DNA of 64,000 bases from Halococcoides cellulosivorans (GTDB lineage: Archaea; Halobacteriota; Halobacteria; Halobacteriales; Haloarculaceae). The DNA is taken from assembly GCF_003058365.1 (NCBI RefSeq), contig NZ_CP028858.1:992001-1056000 (forward strand), read 5' to 3'. Position 1 is the stretch's first letter. Each line of letters starts with the position of its first letter. The position numbers were made by a program, and so were the translations under genes. Below the pieces are notes generated by a model, which made no database searches, was not told the DNA's origin, and saw only the letters and a list, made by a program, of their open reading frames with translations. Shown here one piece after another: positions 9,899 to 18,714 of the stretch.

Positions 9899-11092
9899 TC
9901 AGTCCTCGCTCGACGCACTCGTCGGGGCGTCCTCGGGGTCACGCTGTGGACTCGACGGGTGGTAGTCGGTGTCGTACTCGCCGGGCCGGTCGTCGAGGCG
10001 ATCGGGGTTGATCCGCCCGCCGAGCAGCATGAAATCGAGGATGGTGCATTCGAGCATCGCCTCGACGACGGGCACTGCCCGCGGCGGGAGCACCGGGTCG
10101 TGTCGCCCCGTAACGGTGATGTCCACGTCCTCTTCGCGCTCCCAGTCGACGGTGCGTTGCGTTTTCGGGATCGACGTCGGCGCGTGCCAGGTCACCTCGC
10201 CGGTGATCGGTGCGCCGGTGGTGATGCCGCCCTGGATGCCGCCGTGGTCGTTCTCCGCGGGGGTGACCCGACCGTCGGCGTCGAACTCGAAGGGATCGTT
10301 CCGGTCGATGCCCGCGACGGTCCGGGCGTCGGTCCCGAGGCCGAACTCGAAGGCTGTCACGGCGGGGATCGCGAACATCGCCCGGCCGAGGCGGGCGGGC
10401 AGGCCGTCGAAGCGGGGCGCGCCCAGGCCCGGGGGGACGCCCCGGACCTCGAAGGCGATCGAGCCACCGATCGAGTCGCCCTCGGACTGGTATTCGTCGA
10501 TGCGGTCGCGCATCTCTTCGGCGGTCTCGGGGTCGCCACACCGGACGTCGTTGTCTTCGACGTTCGCGCGGATCTCCTCGAAGGAGAGTTCGGGCGCGGT
10601 GATGTCGTCGATCTGGTCGACGTGCGCGGCGATCTCGACGTCGTAGTCCGATTGGTCGAGCACCTGTCGGGCGATCGCGCCCGCGGCGACCCAGTTGACC
10701 GTCTCGCGGGCCGAGGAGCGCCCGCCGCCGCCCCAGTTACGCGTGCCGAACTTCGCGGAGTAGGTGAAATCGCCGTGGCTCGGGCGTGGGGCCGTCACGA
10801 ACGGCTCGTATTTGCCCGAGCGGGCGTCTTTGTTCTGGATGTGCAGCCCGATCGGCGTCCCCGTAGTGTAGCCGTCCTGTATCCCGGACTCGATGGTCAC
10901 CGCGTCGGGTTCGTCCCGACTGGTGGTGATCATCGACTGGCCGGGCTTGCGCCGGTCGAGTTCGGCCTGGACATCCGCCGCGTCGAGTTCGACGCCCGCC
11001 GGACAGCCAGAGACGACACACCCCATCGCCTCGCCGTGGCTCTCGCCGTACGTCGTCAACTGGAAGAGTCGCCCGAACGAATTGCCGTTCAT
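9899..11092 (-). CDS. aroC: chorismate synthase
   Basis: Chorismate synthase makes chorismate from EPSP using reduced FMN, the last common step of aromatic biosynthesis. The frame gives 397 residues from the ATG at 11092, which begins MNGNSFGRLFQLTTYGESHG, the classic N-terminal signature. Other motifs are GCVVSGCPAG, the FGTRNWGGGGRSSARET flavin and substrate loop, and the RHDP motif near the C-terminus. An upstream in-frame extension (35 residues) is basic, unconserved and clearly not coding. The C-terminus has an extra acidic Ser-rich tail. It stands alone rather than in an aro operon. Confidence 0.96.
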   Translation of the reverse strand: MNGNSFGRLFQLTTYGESHGEAMGCVVSGCPAGVELDAADVQAELDRRKPGQSMITTSRDEPDAVTIESGIQDGYTTGTPIGLHIQNKDARSGKYEPFVTAPRPSHGDFTYSAKFGTRNWGGGGRSSARETVNWVAAGAIARQVLDQSDYDVEIAAHVDQIDDITAPELSFEEIRANVEDNDVRCGDPETAEEMRDRIDEYQSEGDSIGGSIAFEVRGVPPGLGAPRFDGLPARLGRAMFAIPAVTAFEFGLGTDARTVAGIDRNDPFEFDADGRVTPAENDHGGIQGGITTGAPITGEVTWHAPTSIPKTQRTVDWEREEDVDITVTGRHDPVLPPRAVPVVEAMLECTILDFMLLGGRINPDRLDDRPGEYDTDYHPSSPQRDPEDAPTSASSED

Positions 11093-11332
11093 GCTCGCCC
11101 ACTGAGTGGCGCGCGCACGTAAGCGTTGCAGTCCCGGTCGGCGTGGGTGGCGGTGGTGCGATCCGAACCCCCTCGATTCGTGAACCACCTCTACCACAGC
11201 GGGGCCCCACGCCGCGATCGCCCTCGATATCTTGCCCCCGAATCACTCATTATCGGCCGTATACGGGCCTGAGGGGGCCGATTAATCCGCTGTACCAAAT
11301 CGGCTTTCACGGGTGGTCCCCACACTCTGTGT

Positions 11333-11581
11333 ATGAGCACCACAGCGGAGGTGGGTGGTGGGAGCGGGCAACTCTCGAACAAACAGCGGCGGATCCTGGC
11401 GTACCTCATCGAACACGCCGACGACCAGACGTACTTCAAGTCGCGGCTGATCGGTGACGAACTCGGCCTCTCGCCCAAGGAGGTCGGCACGAACATGCGA
11501 TCGCTTCAGGACGGCGAGTTCGCCGTCGACATCGAGAAGTGGGGCTATTCGTCCTCGACGACGTGGATGGTCACGCAGTGA
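11333..11581 (+). CDS. small winged-helix-like protein (DUF7123-like), haloarchaeal
   Basis: An 82-residue protein with a single winged helix-turn-helix-like domain: LSNKQRRILAYLIEHADDQ (helix 1), YFKSRLIGDELGLSPKEVG (helices 2-3) and a short wing ending EKWGYSSSTTWMV. It resembles a conserved small haloarchaeal family (DUF7123-like, from memory). A role in DNA binding is inferred from the fold pattern only. The ATG at 11333 follows a 240-bp non-coding stretch, and the next gene is convergent. Confidence 0.65.
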   Translation: MSTTAEVGGGSGQLSNKQRRILAYLIEHADDQTYFKSRLIGDELGLSPKEVGTNMRSLQDGEFAVDIEKWGYSSSTTWMVTQ

Positions 11582-11599
11582 GCCGCAGACGGGCCGTTT

Positions 11600-12217
11600 T
11601 CAGGCCCGGTCGATTCGGACGAGATCGTCGGCGTCGGCGGCCAGATCGAGTGCCTCGGGGCCGAACGACCCCGCGTATCGGACGATCAACAGCAGGAGCG
11701 TCTCCGGGCGCAGTAGGGCGGCCCCATCGCGCCGGTCGAGCAGCCCAGCGGCCTCCAAATCGCCCGCGCGCTGACTGATCGTCGCTCGCGAGACGCCGAT
11801 GCGGTCCGCGAGCCGTGCGCCGGTCGCCTCGGGGTCGCGCAGCCAGTGGACGATCATCGCCCGTGGGGTCTCCCGGCGGAGATACCCGAGCGCGATCTGT
11901 TCGAACTCGTCGAACCGGTCGGCGGGGAAGTATCGTCGGAAATCGCCGTCCTTGCGGGTCTCGATCACGCCCTCCTCGACGAGTCGATCGAGGTGGTGTT
12001 GGGCCTCACCGGTCCCGAGTTGGAGGTCGTCACGCAGTTTCGAGAAGTGTGCGCCGGGCGTGCGATCGAGATAGCCCGCGATTGCGTCCGGACGGTCACT
12101 GTCGCTCGCGGACGCGTCGTCGGTCGCGAGCGTGGCGAGCGGGCTTGCCGCCCCGATCGACGCGAATCGGCGGAGCGTCGCTCGCTTGTTCTCGTCGATC
12201 GGCCCCTCTCCGACCAT
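11600..12217 (-). CDS. winged helix-turn-helix transcriptional regulator (two wHTH units)
   Basis: A 205-residue regulator with two winged-helix units. The first (about residues 45-100) reads IAGYLDRTPGAHFSKLRDDLQLGTGEAQHHLDRLVEEGVIE, typical of the haloarchaeal ArsR/MarR-like proteins. The second (about 110-165) reads TPRAMIVHWLRDPEATGARLADRIGVSRATISQRAGDLEAAGLL. The N-terminus has a short hydrophobic, twin-arginine-like stretch (RRFASIGAASPLATL), but no proper signal follows. Its target is unknown. It lies 111 bp downstream of the stomatin-like gene in the same direction and could be read through from it. Confidence 0.78.
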   Translation of the reverse strand: MVGEGPIDENKRATLRRFASIGAASPLATLATDDASASDSDRPDAIAGYLDRTPGAHFSKLRDDLQLGTGEAQHHLDRLVEEGVIETRKDGDFRRYFPADRFDEFEQIALGYLRRETPRAMIVHWLRDPEATGARLADRIGVSRATISQRAGDLEAAGLLDRRDGAALLRPETLLLLIVRYAGSFGPEALDLAADADDLVRIDRA

Positions 12218-12328
12218 TGCCCCGAATCAGGTGATTCCCGAATAAAACGTCTTCGACCGTTCTCGGTGGGCGTCGCCCGACGGCTCGGCGCTCGGCGGTC
12301 GATCAGCGGCCGGTCTCAGGCCGTATCC

Positions 12329-13444
12329 TCACTCGATGTCCTCGACGTCCTCGGGCACGTCGTCGATGTCGGCCGACTCGATCGACGGCTCGTCGGCGCC
12401 CTGCTTGATCGCCTGGGCCTGCTCTTCCATGCCCTCGATGTCGATTTCGGTGTCTTCGATCTCACCGATGATCTCCGCGATGTCGTCGATACCGAGCAGT
12501 TCGCGCGTCTCGTCGTCGAAGTCGAGACTCTCCAGGTCGGGTTCGTTCCCCGACGTGTCCGCCCCCGTGAGATGCTGGCCGTACCGACTGACCAGCGAGG
12601 TCAACTCCTGGGGCAGGACAAACGTCTGTGACTCGCCCTGGCCGATCGACTCCAGGGTCTCCATGCCTTTCTCGATGACGGCGCGTTCACCCATGGACTC
12701 GGCGGATTTCGCGCGCAGCACCGTCGAGATGGCGTCCCCCTGGGCTTCGAGGATCTGGCTTTGCTTTTTCCCCTGGGCGCGGATGATGTCCGACTGTTTT
12801 TCCCCCTGGGCTTCCTCGATCGCCGAGCGGCGTTCCCCCTGGGCTTCGAGGATCATCGCGCGGCGTTTGCGCTCCGCGGAGGTCTGCTGTTCCATCGCCT
12901 GCTGGACGTCTTTCGAGGGGTTGACCTCACGAACCTCGACCGACTCGACGCGAATCCCCCACTCGTCGGTGGGTTCGTCGAGTTCCTCGCGGATCTTCGC
13001 GTTGATCTCCTGGCGCTTGTTGAGCGTGTCGTCGAGTTCCATGTCGCCCAGCACCGCCCGCAGCGTCGTCTGGGCGAGATTCGAGACCGCACGCTCGTAG
13101 TTTTCGACTTCGAGGAACGCCTTCTTGGCGTTCATCACCTTGATGTAGACCACGGCGTCGGCCCGGACCGGCGAGTTGTCCCGCGTGATGGCCTCCTGGG
13201 CGGGCACGTCCAACGTCTGAGTCCGCATGTCGAACGTCTGGGTCGCGGAGACGAACGGAGGCACAAAGGAGATCCCCGGTTCGAGCAGTCCACGGTACTC
13301 ACCCAGCACCGTCAACGCCTTCTTCTCGTAGGCGTCGACGATGACGACCGACTGCCAGAGGGCCACGACGACGATCGCGAGGACGATCAGCGCGATCAGC
13401 GTCAGGCCCGCCGGCAGCGTCTGCAGCGGAATGATCGATAGCAT
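12329..13444 (-). CDS. SPFH/band-7 (stomatin-like) membrane scaffold protein
   Basis: A 371-residue stomatin/prohibitin homologue. One N-terminal membrane segment (about 10-32) is followed by the band-7 domain (VIVDAYEKKALTVLGEYRG through RVESVEVREV), then a long coiled coil with repeated EAQG units (EAQGERRSAIEEAQGEKQ and three more), and an acidic tail. Such proteins form membrane microdomain scaffolds and work with NfeD-type partners. The NfeD-like gene is immediately upstream in the same orientation, the conserved stomatin-operon arrangement. The ATG at 13444 directly precedes the membrane helix. Confidence 0.92.
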   Translation of the reverse strand: MLSIIPLQTLPAGLTLIALIVLAIVVVALWQSVVIVDAYEKKALTVLGEYRGLLEPGISFVPPFVSATQTFDMRTQTLDVPAQEAITRDNSPVRADAVVYIKVMNAKKAFLEVENYERAVSNLAQTTLRAVLGDMELDDTLNKRQEINAKIREELDEPTDEWGIRVESVEVREVNPSKDVQQAMEQQTSAERKRRAMILEAQGERRSAIEEAQGEKQSDIIRAQGKKQSQILEAQGDAISTVLRAKSAESMGERAVIEKGMETLESIGQGESQTFVLPQELTSLVSRYGQHLTGADTSGNEPDLESLDFDDETRELLGIDDIAEIIGEIEDTEIDIEGMEEQAQAIKQGADEPSIESADIDDVPEDVEDIE

Positions 13445-13573
13445 GACGAATTGCGCTTCGAGTCTCCCGGTAAAAAAGGGTTGGGTCGGGCGATCGATCT
13501 GGGTCGAGTCGATCGCTCGCCCGGAGGTGATCGACCGATCGCTCGGGGTGAATCGGGTGATCGGTCGACCCGA

Positions 13574-14110
13574 TCACTCCGTTTCGCGTTCTCTCTGGGT
13601 TGTGGCGGCGTCGGCAGCCAACTCCCGATCGATCTCGTCGATGGCGGCCATCGACTCGACTTCGAGGACGTTCCCGCCGCCCGGATCGACGACGATCACG
13701 CGATCGCCCTCTTCGATCGTCCCCCGGAACGCGCGGGCCTTGTAGATCGGGTTGAATCCACCCTCGTCGAGTTTCACCTCGCCGTCGGTCTCGGTCACGC
13801 GTTCGGTCACGCGCCCGGTCGACCCGCGGAGCGAGTCCGAATCGGTGGTCTGAGCGATCCCTTTCCCGCCGTAGAAATCGAACTCGCGATAGCCGTAGAA
13901 GGCCCCAGCGCCGGTGATCAGCGCCGTGGCGGCCATCAGCAGGGGGAGTGCGATCCCCTCCAGTGGCGCGAGCACGCCGACCAACCCCGCCGCGAGTAGC
14001 GCGATGCCGAGGACGATGAAGTGCCCGCTGGGAACGAACGCCTCCATGATGACCAGTCCGGCCCCCGCGAGCAACACGAGCGTCGCCAACCCGTCGAGCA
14101 GATCGACCAT
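13574..14110 (-). CDS. NfeD-like membrane protein (stomatin partner)
   Basis: A 178-residue protein with three or four membrane helices (MVDLLDGLATLVLLAGAGLV onward, then LGIALLAAGLVGVLA and ALPLLMAATALITGAGAF) and a C-terminal OB-fold of the NfeD type (LRGSTGRVTERVT...GDRVIVVDPGGGNVLEVE). NfeD partners modulate stomatin-like proteins. The ATG at 14110 begins right at the first helix; the longer in-frame extension to 14239 is arginine-rich and unconserved. The gene precedes the band-7 gene by 129 bp in one direction and follows the amphi-Trp gene by 80 bp. Confidence 0.88.
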   Translation of the reverse strand: MVDLLDGLATLVLLAGAGLVIMEAFVPSGHFIVLGIALLAAGLVGVLAPLEGIALPLLMAATALITGAGAFYGYREFDFYGGKGIAQTTDSDSLRGSTGRVTERVTETDGEVKLDEGGFNPIYKARAFRGTIEEGDRVIVVDPGGGNVLEVESMAAIDEIDRELAADAATTQRERETE

Positions 14111-14190
14111 ACGCCCGTTTGGACCGGCCGGCAAGTAAAGGCTGGCAGCGACCGCCGGGACTCCACTTCGCCTCCTCGACGACCGCCCGA

Positions 14191-14466
14191 TCACTCGATT
14201 TCGACGTCGCCGCCGGAACTGTCCTCGCCTTCGTCCCACTCCAGTTCGAACTCGACGCTGAGTTCGGTGTTCGGTGCGCGCCCCTCGCGCTCGGCTTTGA
14301 TCTCGAAGGTCGGGCGGTCGGGCACGTCCAGTGAGACCGACTCTTCGCCCGCGCGGATCGTGATATCCTCGCCAGCGTCGAGTTTGTCCGCCACGGAGCG
14401 CAGCGTTGCAGCGATCTCTCCACGGGTCTGGTCGCGTTCGGTCTCGAAGATGACTTCTTCGGGCAT
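14191..14466 (-). CDS. amphi-Trp domain-containing small protein
   Basis: A 91-residue acidic protein matching the amphi-Trp family pattern: MPEEVIFETERDQTRGEIAA, LRSVADKLDAGEDITIRAG, and a C-terminal strand of alternating residues ending SVEFELEWDEGED. The family is common in haloarchaea and its biochemical role is not established. The ATG at 14466 is the only good start. Upstream lies the AT-rich divergent promoter region of the GH3 gene. It is co-directional with the NfeD and stomatin genes and may form one transcription unit with them. Confidence 0.82.
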   Translation of the reverse strand: MPEEVIFETERDQTRGEIAATLRSVADKLDAGEDITIRAGEESVSLDVPDRPTFEIKAEREGRAPNTELSVEFELEWDEGEDSSGGDVEIE

Positions 14467-14650
14467 ACCCTAACGACGGCCGGACTGCTTATAAAGGTCG
14501 AGGGTGGGCCGACGAACGGACACGACCGACGTGACGAGTGGTTTCGTCGCCACTGCCGACGGACCGTCAGCCCCGCGATTTCGGACCGATGGTAGACATA
14601 TCGGACTGCTGTGTAGAATATATCACTGCCGACAATTATGAAAATATACT

Positions 14651-14660
14651 AAAACTTTAT
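14651..14660 (+). promoter_or_regulatory. AT-rich TATA-box candidate for the GH3 gene
   Basis: The element aaaactttat lies about 30 bp before the ATG at 14689, the spacing expected for a leaderless haloarchaeal transcript. It sits in a markedly AT-rich pocket (about 14605-14665) that also contains agaatatatc and gaaaatatac, so alternative TATA boxes or an operator are possible. Confidence 0.45.
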
Positions 14661-14688
14661 CCCTCGTCCGGCAGAGGTCTCGGCCGCA

Positions 14689-17301
14689 ATGTCAGACGAC
14701 AATACAGACGGAGACGACGTCCCGACGGAGAGAGCGGGCCCCTCGCGTCGGACGTTCGTGAAAGCGGCTGGCGCGGCGACAGCGGCGGCAACGATCGGCG
14801 CGGGCGCGGAGACGGCGGTCGCTCAGGATCTGCCGATTCCGGCGCTCGTGAATCGGATGTCCGTTCGAGAGAAAGCCGCGCAGATGATCCAGCCGGTGAT
14901 CGGATCGCTCGACCCGACCACTGAGTCCAGTCACGACAACGTCGAGACCGTCGGGGACATCGTCGGTGAGATCGGCGCGGGATCCGTCCTCTCGGGCGGG
15001 GCGATGCCGCCGACGACCGATCCCGAGGCGCTGGTCGCCGGCATCAACGAACTGCAGGAGTACGCCATCGAGAACTCACCACACGGCATTCCGTTTTTCT
15101 ACGGCATCGACGGTACTCACGGCGCGGCCTACGTCGACGGCGCGACGGCGTTGCCCCAGCGACACAACATGGGTGCGACACGCGATCCGGACCTGATCGA
15201 ACGGGCCGAAGAACACACCGCCGCAATGATCGCCGCGACGGGCATTCACGAGACCTACGCCCCGACGATCGAACTCCAGCGTGACCCCCGCTGGGGCCGG
15301 TATTTCGAGGGGATCAGCGAGTCGACGAAAGTCCTTGGCGATATCTCGCGCGCACGCAACCGCGCGCTCGAAGGCCACGATCGGGTCACCGCGACGCCCA
15401 AACACTTCGCGGGCTACGAGATCCCCACGAACGGCAACGACCGGTCTGCGGTCAACACCTCGATGCGTGACCTTCGGGAGACACTCCTCCCGCCGTTCGA
15501 GGTCACCCTTGCGGAGGGCGCGGGCATGGTGATGGTCAACAGCGGGTCGGTCAACGGCGTCCCCGCTCACGTCTCGCAGTGGCTGTTGACCGACCTCCTT
15601 CGCGGTGAGTACGGCTTCGAGGGCGTGATCCTCACCGACTGGAACGATCTCTACCGGCTGATCGGGATTCACGATCTGTTCCCGGACACGCGGGCGGGCA
15701 AGAAGATGGCCGTCCGGGCCGCGATCGCGGCGGGCGTCGACATGGCGATGCTCGGTGGCGGCAACGAGGGTCGCCCGCTCGATCCACGCGAGTTCGTCAC
15801 CTACGTCGACGAACTCGTCGAGAGTGGCGATCTCACCGAACAGCGGATCGACGCGTCGGTCCGCCGCATCCTCGAACTCAAACAGGACCTGGGGCTGTTC
15901 GACGATCCCTACGCCGACGAGTCGCTGGTCACCGACCTGGTCGGCAACGACGAGTCCGTCGCAACCTCGACGGAGATCGCACGCGAGTCGCTCGTCCTTC
16001 TGAAAAACGAACCCGTGACGGAGGGTGGCGACCCCGTTTTGCCGCTCGCGGGTGACGAAGACCTCCTGGTGACGGGCCCGGGTGTCGATCCGGAGACGGG
16101 CATCGAGAACCGCATTCTGATGCAGTACGGCGGCTGGACGCTCGGCTGGCAGGGCATCGAGGCCGGATCGCTCTCCGAGGGCGGGCCCCGTCCCGCCGGC
16201 GACTCCATGATCGCGGCGTTGCGGGACCACCACGACGGGGCGATCACACACGTCCCCACGGACTTCGATCGCACCGAGTGGTGGCAAGGCGAGTGGCACC
16301 CCGAAGAGGGTGCGCCCAATCACTCCAGCGAGAACGGCGACTACGGCTTTACGGACGATCAGCGTAGTGCCGTCGAGAGCGCGGCGCCCGAGGCCGACGC
16401 CGTGGTCGTCGTCATCGGTGAGGGGCCACACAACGAGGGGTTCGGTGATCGTGATTCCCTCGAACTGCCCGAGACCCAACGAGAGATCATCGCGACCGTC
16501 GAGGCGGCCACCGACGACGAGACACCGATCGTCGCCGTCGAGTACGCCGGCAGTCCCCGAGGGAATCAGGAGAGTTTCGGGCCGCTCGACGCGGTGCTGT
16601 ACGCGGGTCAGCCCGCAACCGGTGGCGGGACCGCCATCGCGGAGACGCTTCTCGGTGCGTACAATCCCTCGGGCCGACTCGGCTTCTCCTGGCCCCAACA
16701 GGTCGGGCACGGCCCGCTGCATCACAACGCCTGGCCCGGCAACGGGCACGACCCCACCTACCCCTATGGGCACGGACTCTCCTACACCACCTTCGAGTAC
16801 GCCAACCTCTCGGTGTCACCCGCGACGGTCGACGATCCCGCTCGCGAGACCGTCACGCTCGGCGTCGACGTGACGAACACCGGCGACATGGCCGGCGAGC
16901 ACGTCGTCGAGGTGTACAACACCACCGCCTACGGCACGGTCATGCACCGCGATACTCGGGTCGTGGGCTACGAGCGCGTGTCGCTCGATCCCGGTGAGAC
17001 CACCAGAGCCGAGGTCGAGATCGATCTGGCCGCCCTGGAGGTCGTCGCGGGCGACGTGCCCGGCCTCGGGCCGAAACACGTCGAGGCCACCGACTACGTG
17101 CTGACGGTCGATCCCGAAAGCGACCTCTCGACGACGCTGACGGTGACCGAACCGGGAAGCGTCTTGGAGGGTATCACGCCGCCCGACGGCTCCGACACTG
17201 GCCCGGGGCAGGGCCGGGGCCCACCACGCGGTCGTGGGAACGGACGCGCACGCGGCCGGCGGTCCAGCCTCATCGATCGGCTCGCTGGGCGCGATCCGTA
17301 G
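14689..17301 (+). CDS. Tat-exported GH3 beta-glucosidase/beta-glycosidase
   Basis: An 870-residue GH3 enzyme that hydrolyses beta-linked glucosides or xylosides. It has a twin-arginine leader (RRTFVK at 20-25 then an Ala-rich core ending AVAQ), so the mature enzyme acts outside the cell. The GH3 N-terminal barrel (about 60-400) contains KHF (238-240) and the nucleophile motif GVILTDW with D317. The C-terminal alpha/beta sandwich (about 425-690) and an Fn3-like domain (about 700-810) follow. The last 30 residues are strikingly Gly/Arg-rich (GRGPPRGRGNGRARGRR), odd in an acidic proteome. It would convert cello-oligosaccharides released by the GH12 enzymes encoded further along. Confidence 0.93.
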   Translation: MSDDNTDGDDVPTERAGPSRRTFVKAAGAATAAATIGAGAETAVAQDLPIPALVNRMSVREKAAQMIQPVIGSLDPTTESSHDNVETVGDIVGEIGAGSVLSGGAMPPTTDPEALVAGINELQEYAIENSPHGIPFFYGIDGTHGAAYVDGATALPQRHNMGATRDPDLIERAEEHTAAMIAATGIHETYAPTIELQRDPRWGRYFEGISESTKVLGDISRARNRALEGHDRVTATPKHFAGYEIPTNGNDRSAVNTSMRDLRETLLPPFEVTLAEGAGMVMVNSGSVNGVPAHVSQWLLTDLLRGEYGFEGVILTDWNDLYRLIGIHDLFPDTRAGKKMAVRAAIAAGVDMAMLGGGNEGRPLDPREFVTYVDELVESGDLTEQRIDASVRRILELKQDLGLFDDPYADESLVTDLVGNDESVATSTEIARESLVLLKNEPVTEGGDPVLPLAGDEDLLVTGPGVDPETGIENRILMQYGGWTLGWQGIEAGSLSEGGPRPAGDSMIAALRDHHDGAITHVPTDFDRTEWWQGEWHPEEGAPNHSSENGDYGFTDDQRSAVESAAPEADAVVVVIGEGPHNEGFGDRDSLELPETQREIIATVEAATDDETPIVAVEYAGSPRGNQESFGPLDAVLYAGQPATGGGTAIAETLLGAYNPSGRLGFSWPQQVGHGPLHHNAWPGNGHDPTYPYGHGLSYTTFEYANLSVSPATVDDPARETVTLGVDVTNTGDMAGEHVVEVYNTTAYGTVMHRDTRVVGYERVSLDPGETTRAEVEIDLAALEVVAGDVPGLGPKHVEATDYVLTVDPESDLSTTLTVTEPGSVLEGITPPDGSDTGPGQGRGPPRGRGNGRARGRRSSLIDRLAGRDP

Positions 17302-17536
17302 CGCTCACGTCGGGTTCTCTGACCGACGGTCGGGTCCTCGGCGCTGTTCGTGCGTCCGTCGCACCGCAGAGAAGTGCTCCGGCAGGGACTGAGCGAAATC
17401 TTCGATTTCGCGAGGGTCGAACGGCGGCTTGCTGCCGTTCGGAATTCGAACCACGCCCAGACGTGCTCGCTCCGCTGCGTGCGACTGGTCTGCTCCGAAT
17501 ACCGCTGTCCGCGTCCTTCTTCGTTCCTCAGAATAG
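17302..17536. other. non-coding stretch downstream of tRNA-Glu
   Basis: No credible gene was seen between the GH3 stop and the tRNA. The stretch contains a partial copy of the tRNA-Glu 3' end (17373-17388), a second T-loop-like fragment (ggaattcgaacc near 17440-17452) and a gtgctcgct motif. It looks like the scar of past integration at the tRNA. Confidence 0.5.
17373..17388 (-). repeat. 16-bp partial copy of the tRNA-Glu 3' end (att-like)
   Basis: The 16 bases agtgctccggcaggga are identical to 17535-17550, which cover the 3' acceptor end of tRNA-Glu plus two flanking bases. The copy lies 162 bp downstream of the real tRNA end. Direct repeats of a tRNA 3' end are the usual mark of tyrosine-recombinase integration; no integrase remains here. 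Confidence 0.6.
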
Positions 17537-17611
17537 TGCTCCGGCAGGGATTCGAACCCTGGTCCTTGCCGTGAGAGGGCAAGATGATTGGCCGGACTAC
17601 ACCACCGGAGC
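17537..17611 (-). tRNA. tRNA-Glu (anticodon CTC)
   Basis: Read on the minus strand, the 75-nt gene begins GCTCCGGTGGTGTAGTCCGG and ends with the T-arm GGTTCGAATCC and acceptor CCGGAGC plus discriminator A. The acceptor stem GCTCCGG/CCGGAGC pairs fully. The anticodon arm is CTTGCC-CTCTCAC-GGCAAG, so the anticodon is CTC (glutamate). CCA is not encoded and no intron is seen. Confidence 0.96.
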
Positions 17612-17662
17612 GTGCATCATTGGCTTCGTGCGTTCGTAAATAACCGTTGCGCTTTCCGGCGG

Positions 17663-18703
17663 TCACTGAGAGTCGTTCGCGTTCCCCGTGGGCCCACCGA
17701 CGCCCTCGGGGACGGCCTCTGGCAGGCAGACGATGTTCTCGCGGCCCACTTTGAGTTTGAAGATCTGCTCGTCGTCGGCCATGCCCGAGAGCACCATGCT
17801 CGTTTTCGATTTCGACCAGCCGGTCGCCTCGACGATGGCCGTCTGTTTCATCCGCCCGTCGGCGTCCTCCAGGAGTCCGATCACGCGTCGATCGTCCGGG
17901 AGGTGCTCGGGATCGGTCGTGGGCGGAGCGGGCGGTTCGGCCTCACTCTCCTCGTCGGACGGTGATCGGCGGACCCACCAGCCCACCAGGAGCGCGACGA
18001 CGAGCGCCATGAGTCCGGCGACCGCAAGCGCACCGGTGGTGGCGAGGCCCCGCCGGTCGTCGGTCGCGATCTGGCGGGTCTCGATCGTCAGCCCGTCGAG
18101 CGTTCGCGGGCCGACGTACTCGGCGGTCGTGTTCGAGGCCGCGGATGGCTCTGGCGTGGCGCTCTGGAGAGCGAGGCCTGCTCCGGTCTCGACGACCAGT
18201 CGGTGGTCGTTACTGAGCGCGATCTGCACTGGAATCTCGACGGCCAGTTCGTCGGTCGCAGCGGCCTCCGTCGTGAGTCCGCGCACGCGGAACTGGATCG
18301 ATCGGACGCCCTCGGTCTGGAGGCCGCCCCCCGTGGCGATTCTGGACTCCCGATCGATCACCGCGACGCTCGTCGATCGACCGGTCCGATCCTCGATCCG
18401 GTCGAGCGTCTGGGTCGCCAGTCGCTCGGTCTCCGCGAACAGCGGCGTCGAGGACGACCGAAACCGCTCGATCGCGGTCTCGTTCGGGAGTCGCTGTGCG
18501 TACGCGACGGTGACCGTCGTCGAGCCGTTCGACCCGACCTGGACGGTCACCGTCGCGCGGTCGACCGACTCGGTCGGCGGTGCGAACAGCGTCGGCTCTG
18601 CGGTTGCCGCGACCGGCGGTCCGGCGACACCGCCGACGAGCAGTACGATCGTGACGATCGCGAGGTGGCGACGACATCGTCGATCGGTGCAGTCCTCGAC
18701 CAT
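17663..18703 (-). CDS. membrane-anchored protein with extracytoplasmic domain and cytoplasmic winged helix
   Basis: A 346-residue protein with an N-terminal signal or anchor (about 12-33, HLAIVTIVLLVGGVAG), an ectodomain of about 180 residues rich in beta strands and N-glycosylation sequons, one membrane helix (about 224-245, LAVAGLMALVVALLVGWWV) and a C-terminal winged helix (RRVIGLLEDADGRMKQTAIV, then WSKSKTSMVLSGMADDEQI). This is the architecture of the DUF7343-type haloarchaeal wHTH proteins and suggests a one-component transmembrane sensor that binds DNA from the membrane. The signal and targets are unknown. It lies 11 bp downstream of a small co-directional gene and converges on the tRNA-Glu region. 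Confidence 0.75.
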   Translation of the reverse strand: MVEDCTDRRCRRHLAIVTIVLLVGGVAGPPVAATAEPTLFAPPTESVDRATVTVQVGSNGSTTVTVAYAQRLPNETAIERFRSSSTPLFAETERLATQTLDRIEDRTGRSTSVAVIDRESRIATGGGLQTEGVRSIQFRVRGLTTEAAATDELAVEIPVQIALSNDHRLVVETGAGLALQSATPEPSAASNTTAEYVGPRTLDGLTIETRQIATDDRRGLATTGALAVAGLMALVVALLVGWWVRRSPSDEESEAEPPAPPTTDPEHLPDDRRVIGLLEDADGRMKQTAIVEATGWSKSKTSMVLSGMADDEQIFKLKVGRENIVCLPEAVPEGVGGPTGNANDSQ

Positions 18704-18714
18704 ACTGACCGGAG

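Noticed and set aside
14600-14688. TrmB-type operator (TACT-N7/8-GAGTA) in front of the GH3 gene
   Set aside because: A TACT is present in atatactaaaac, but no GAGTA follows at the required spacing.
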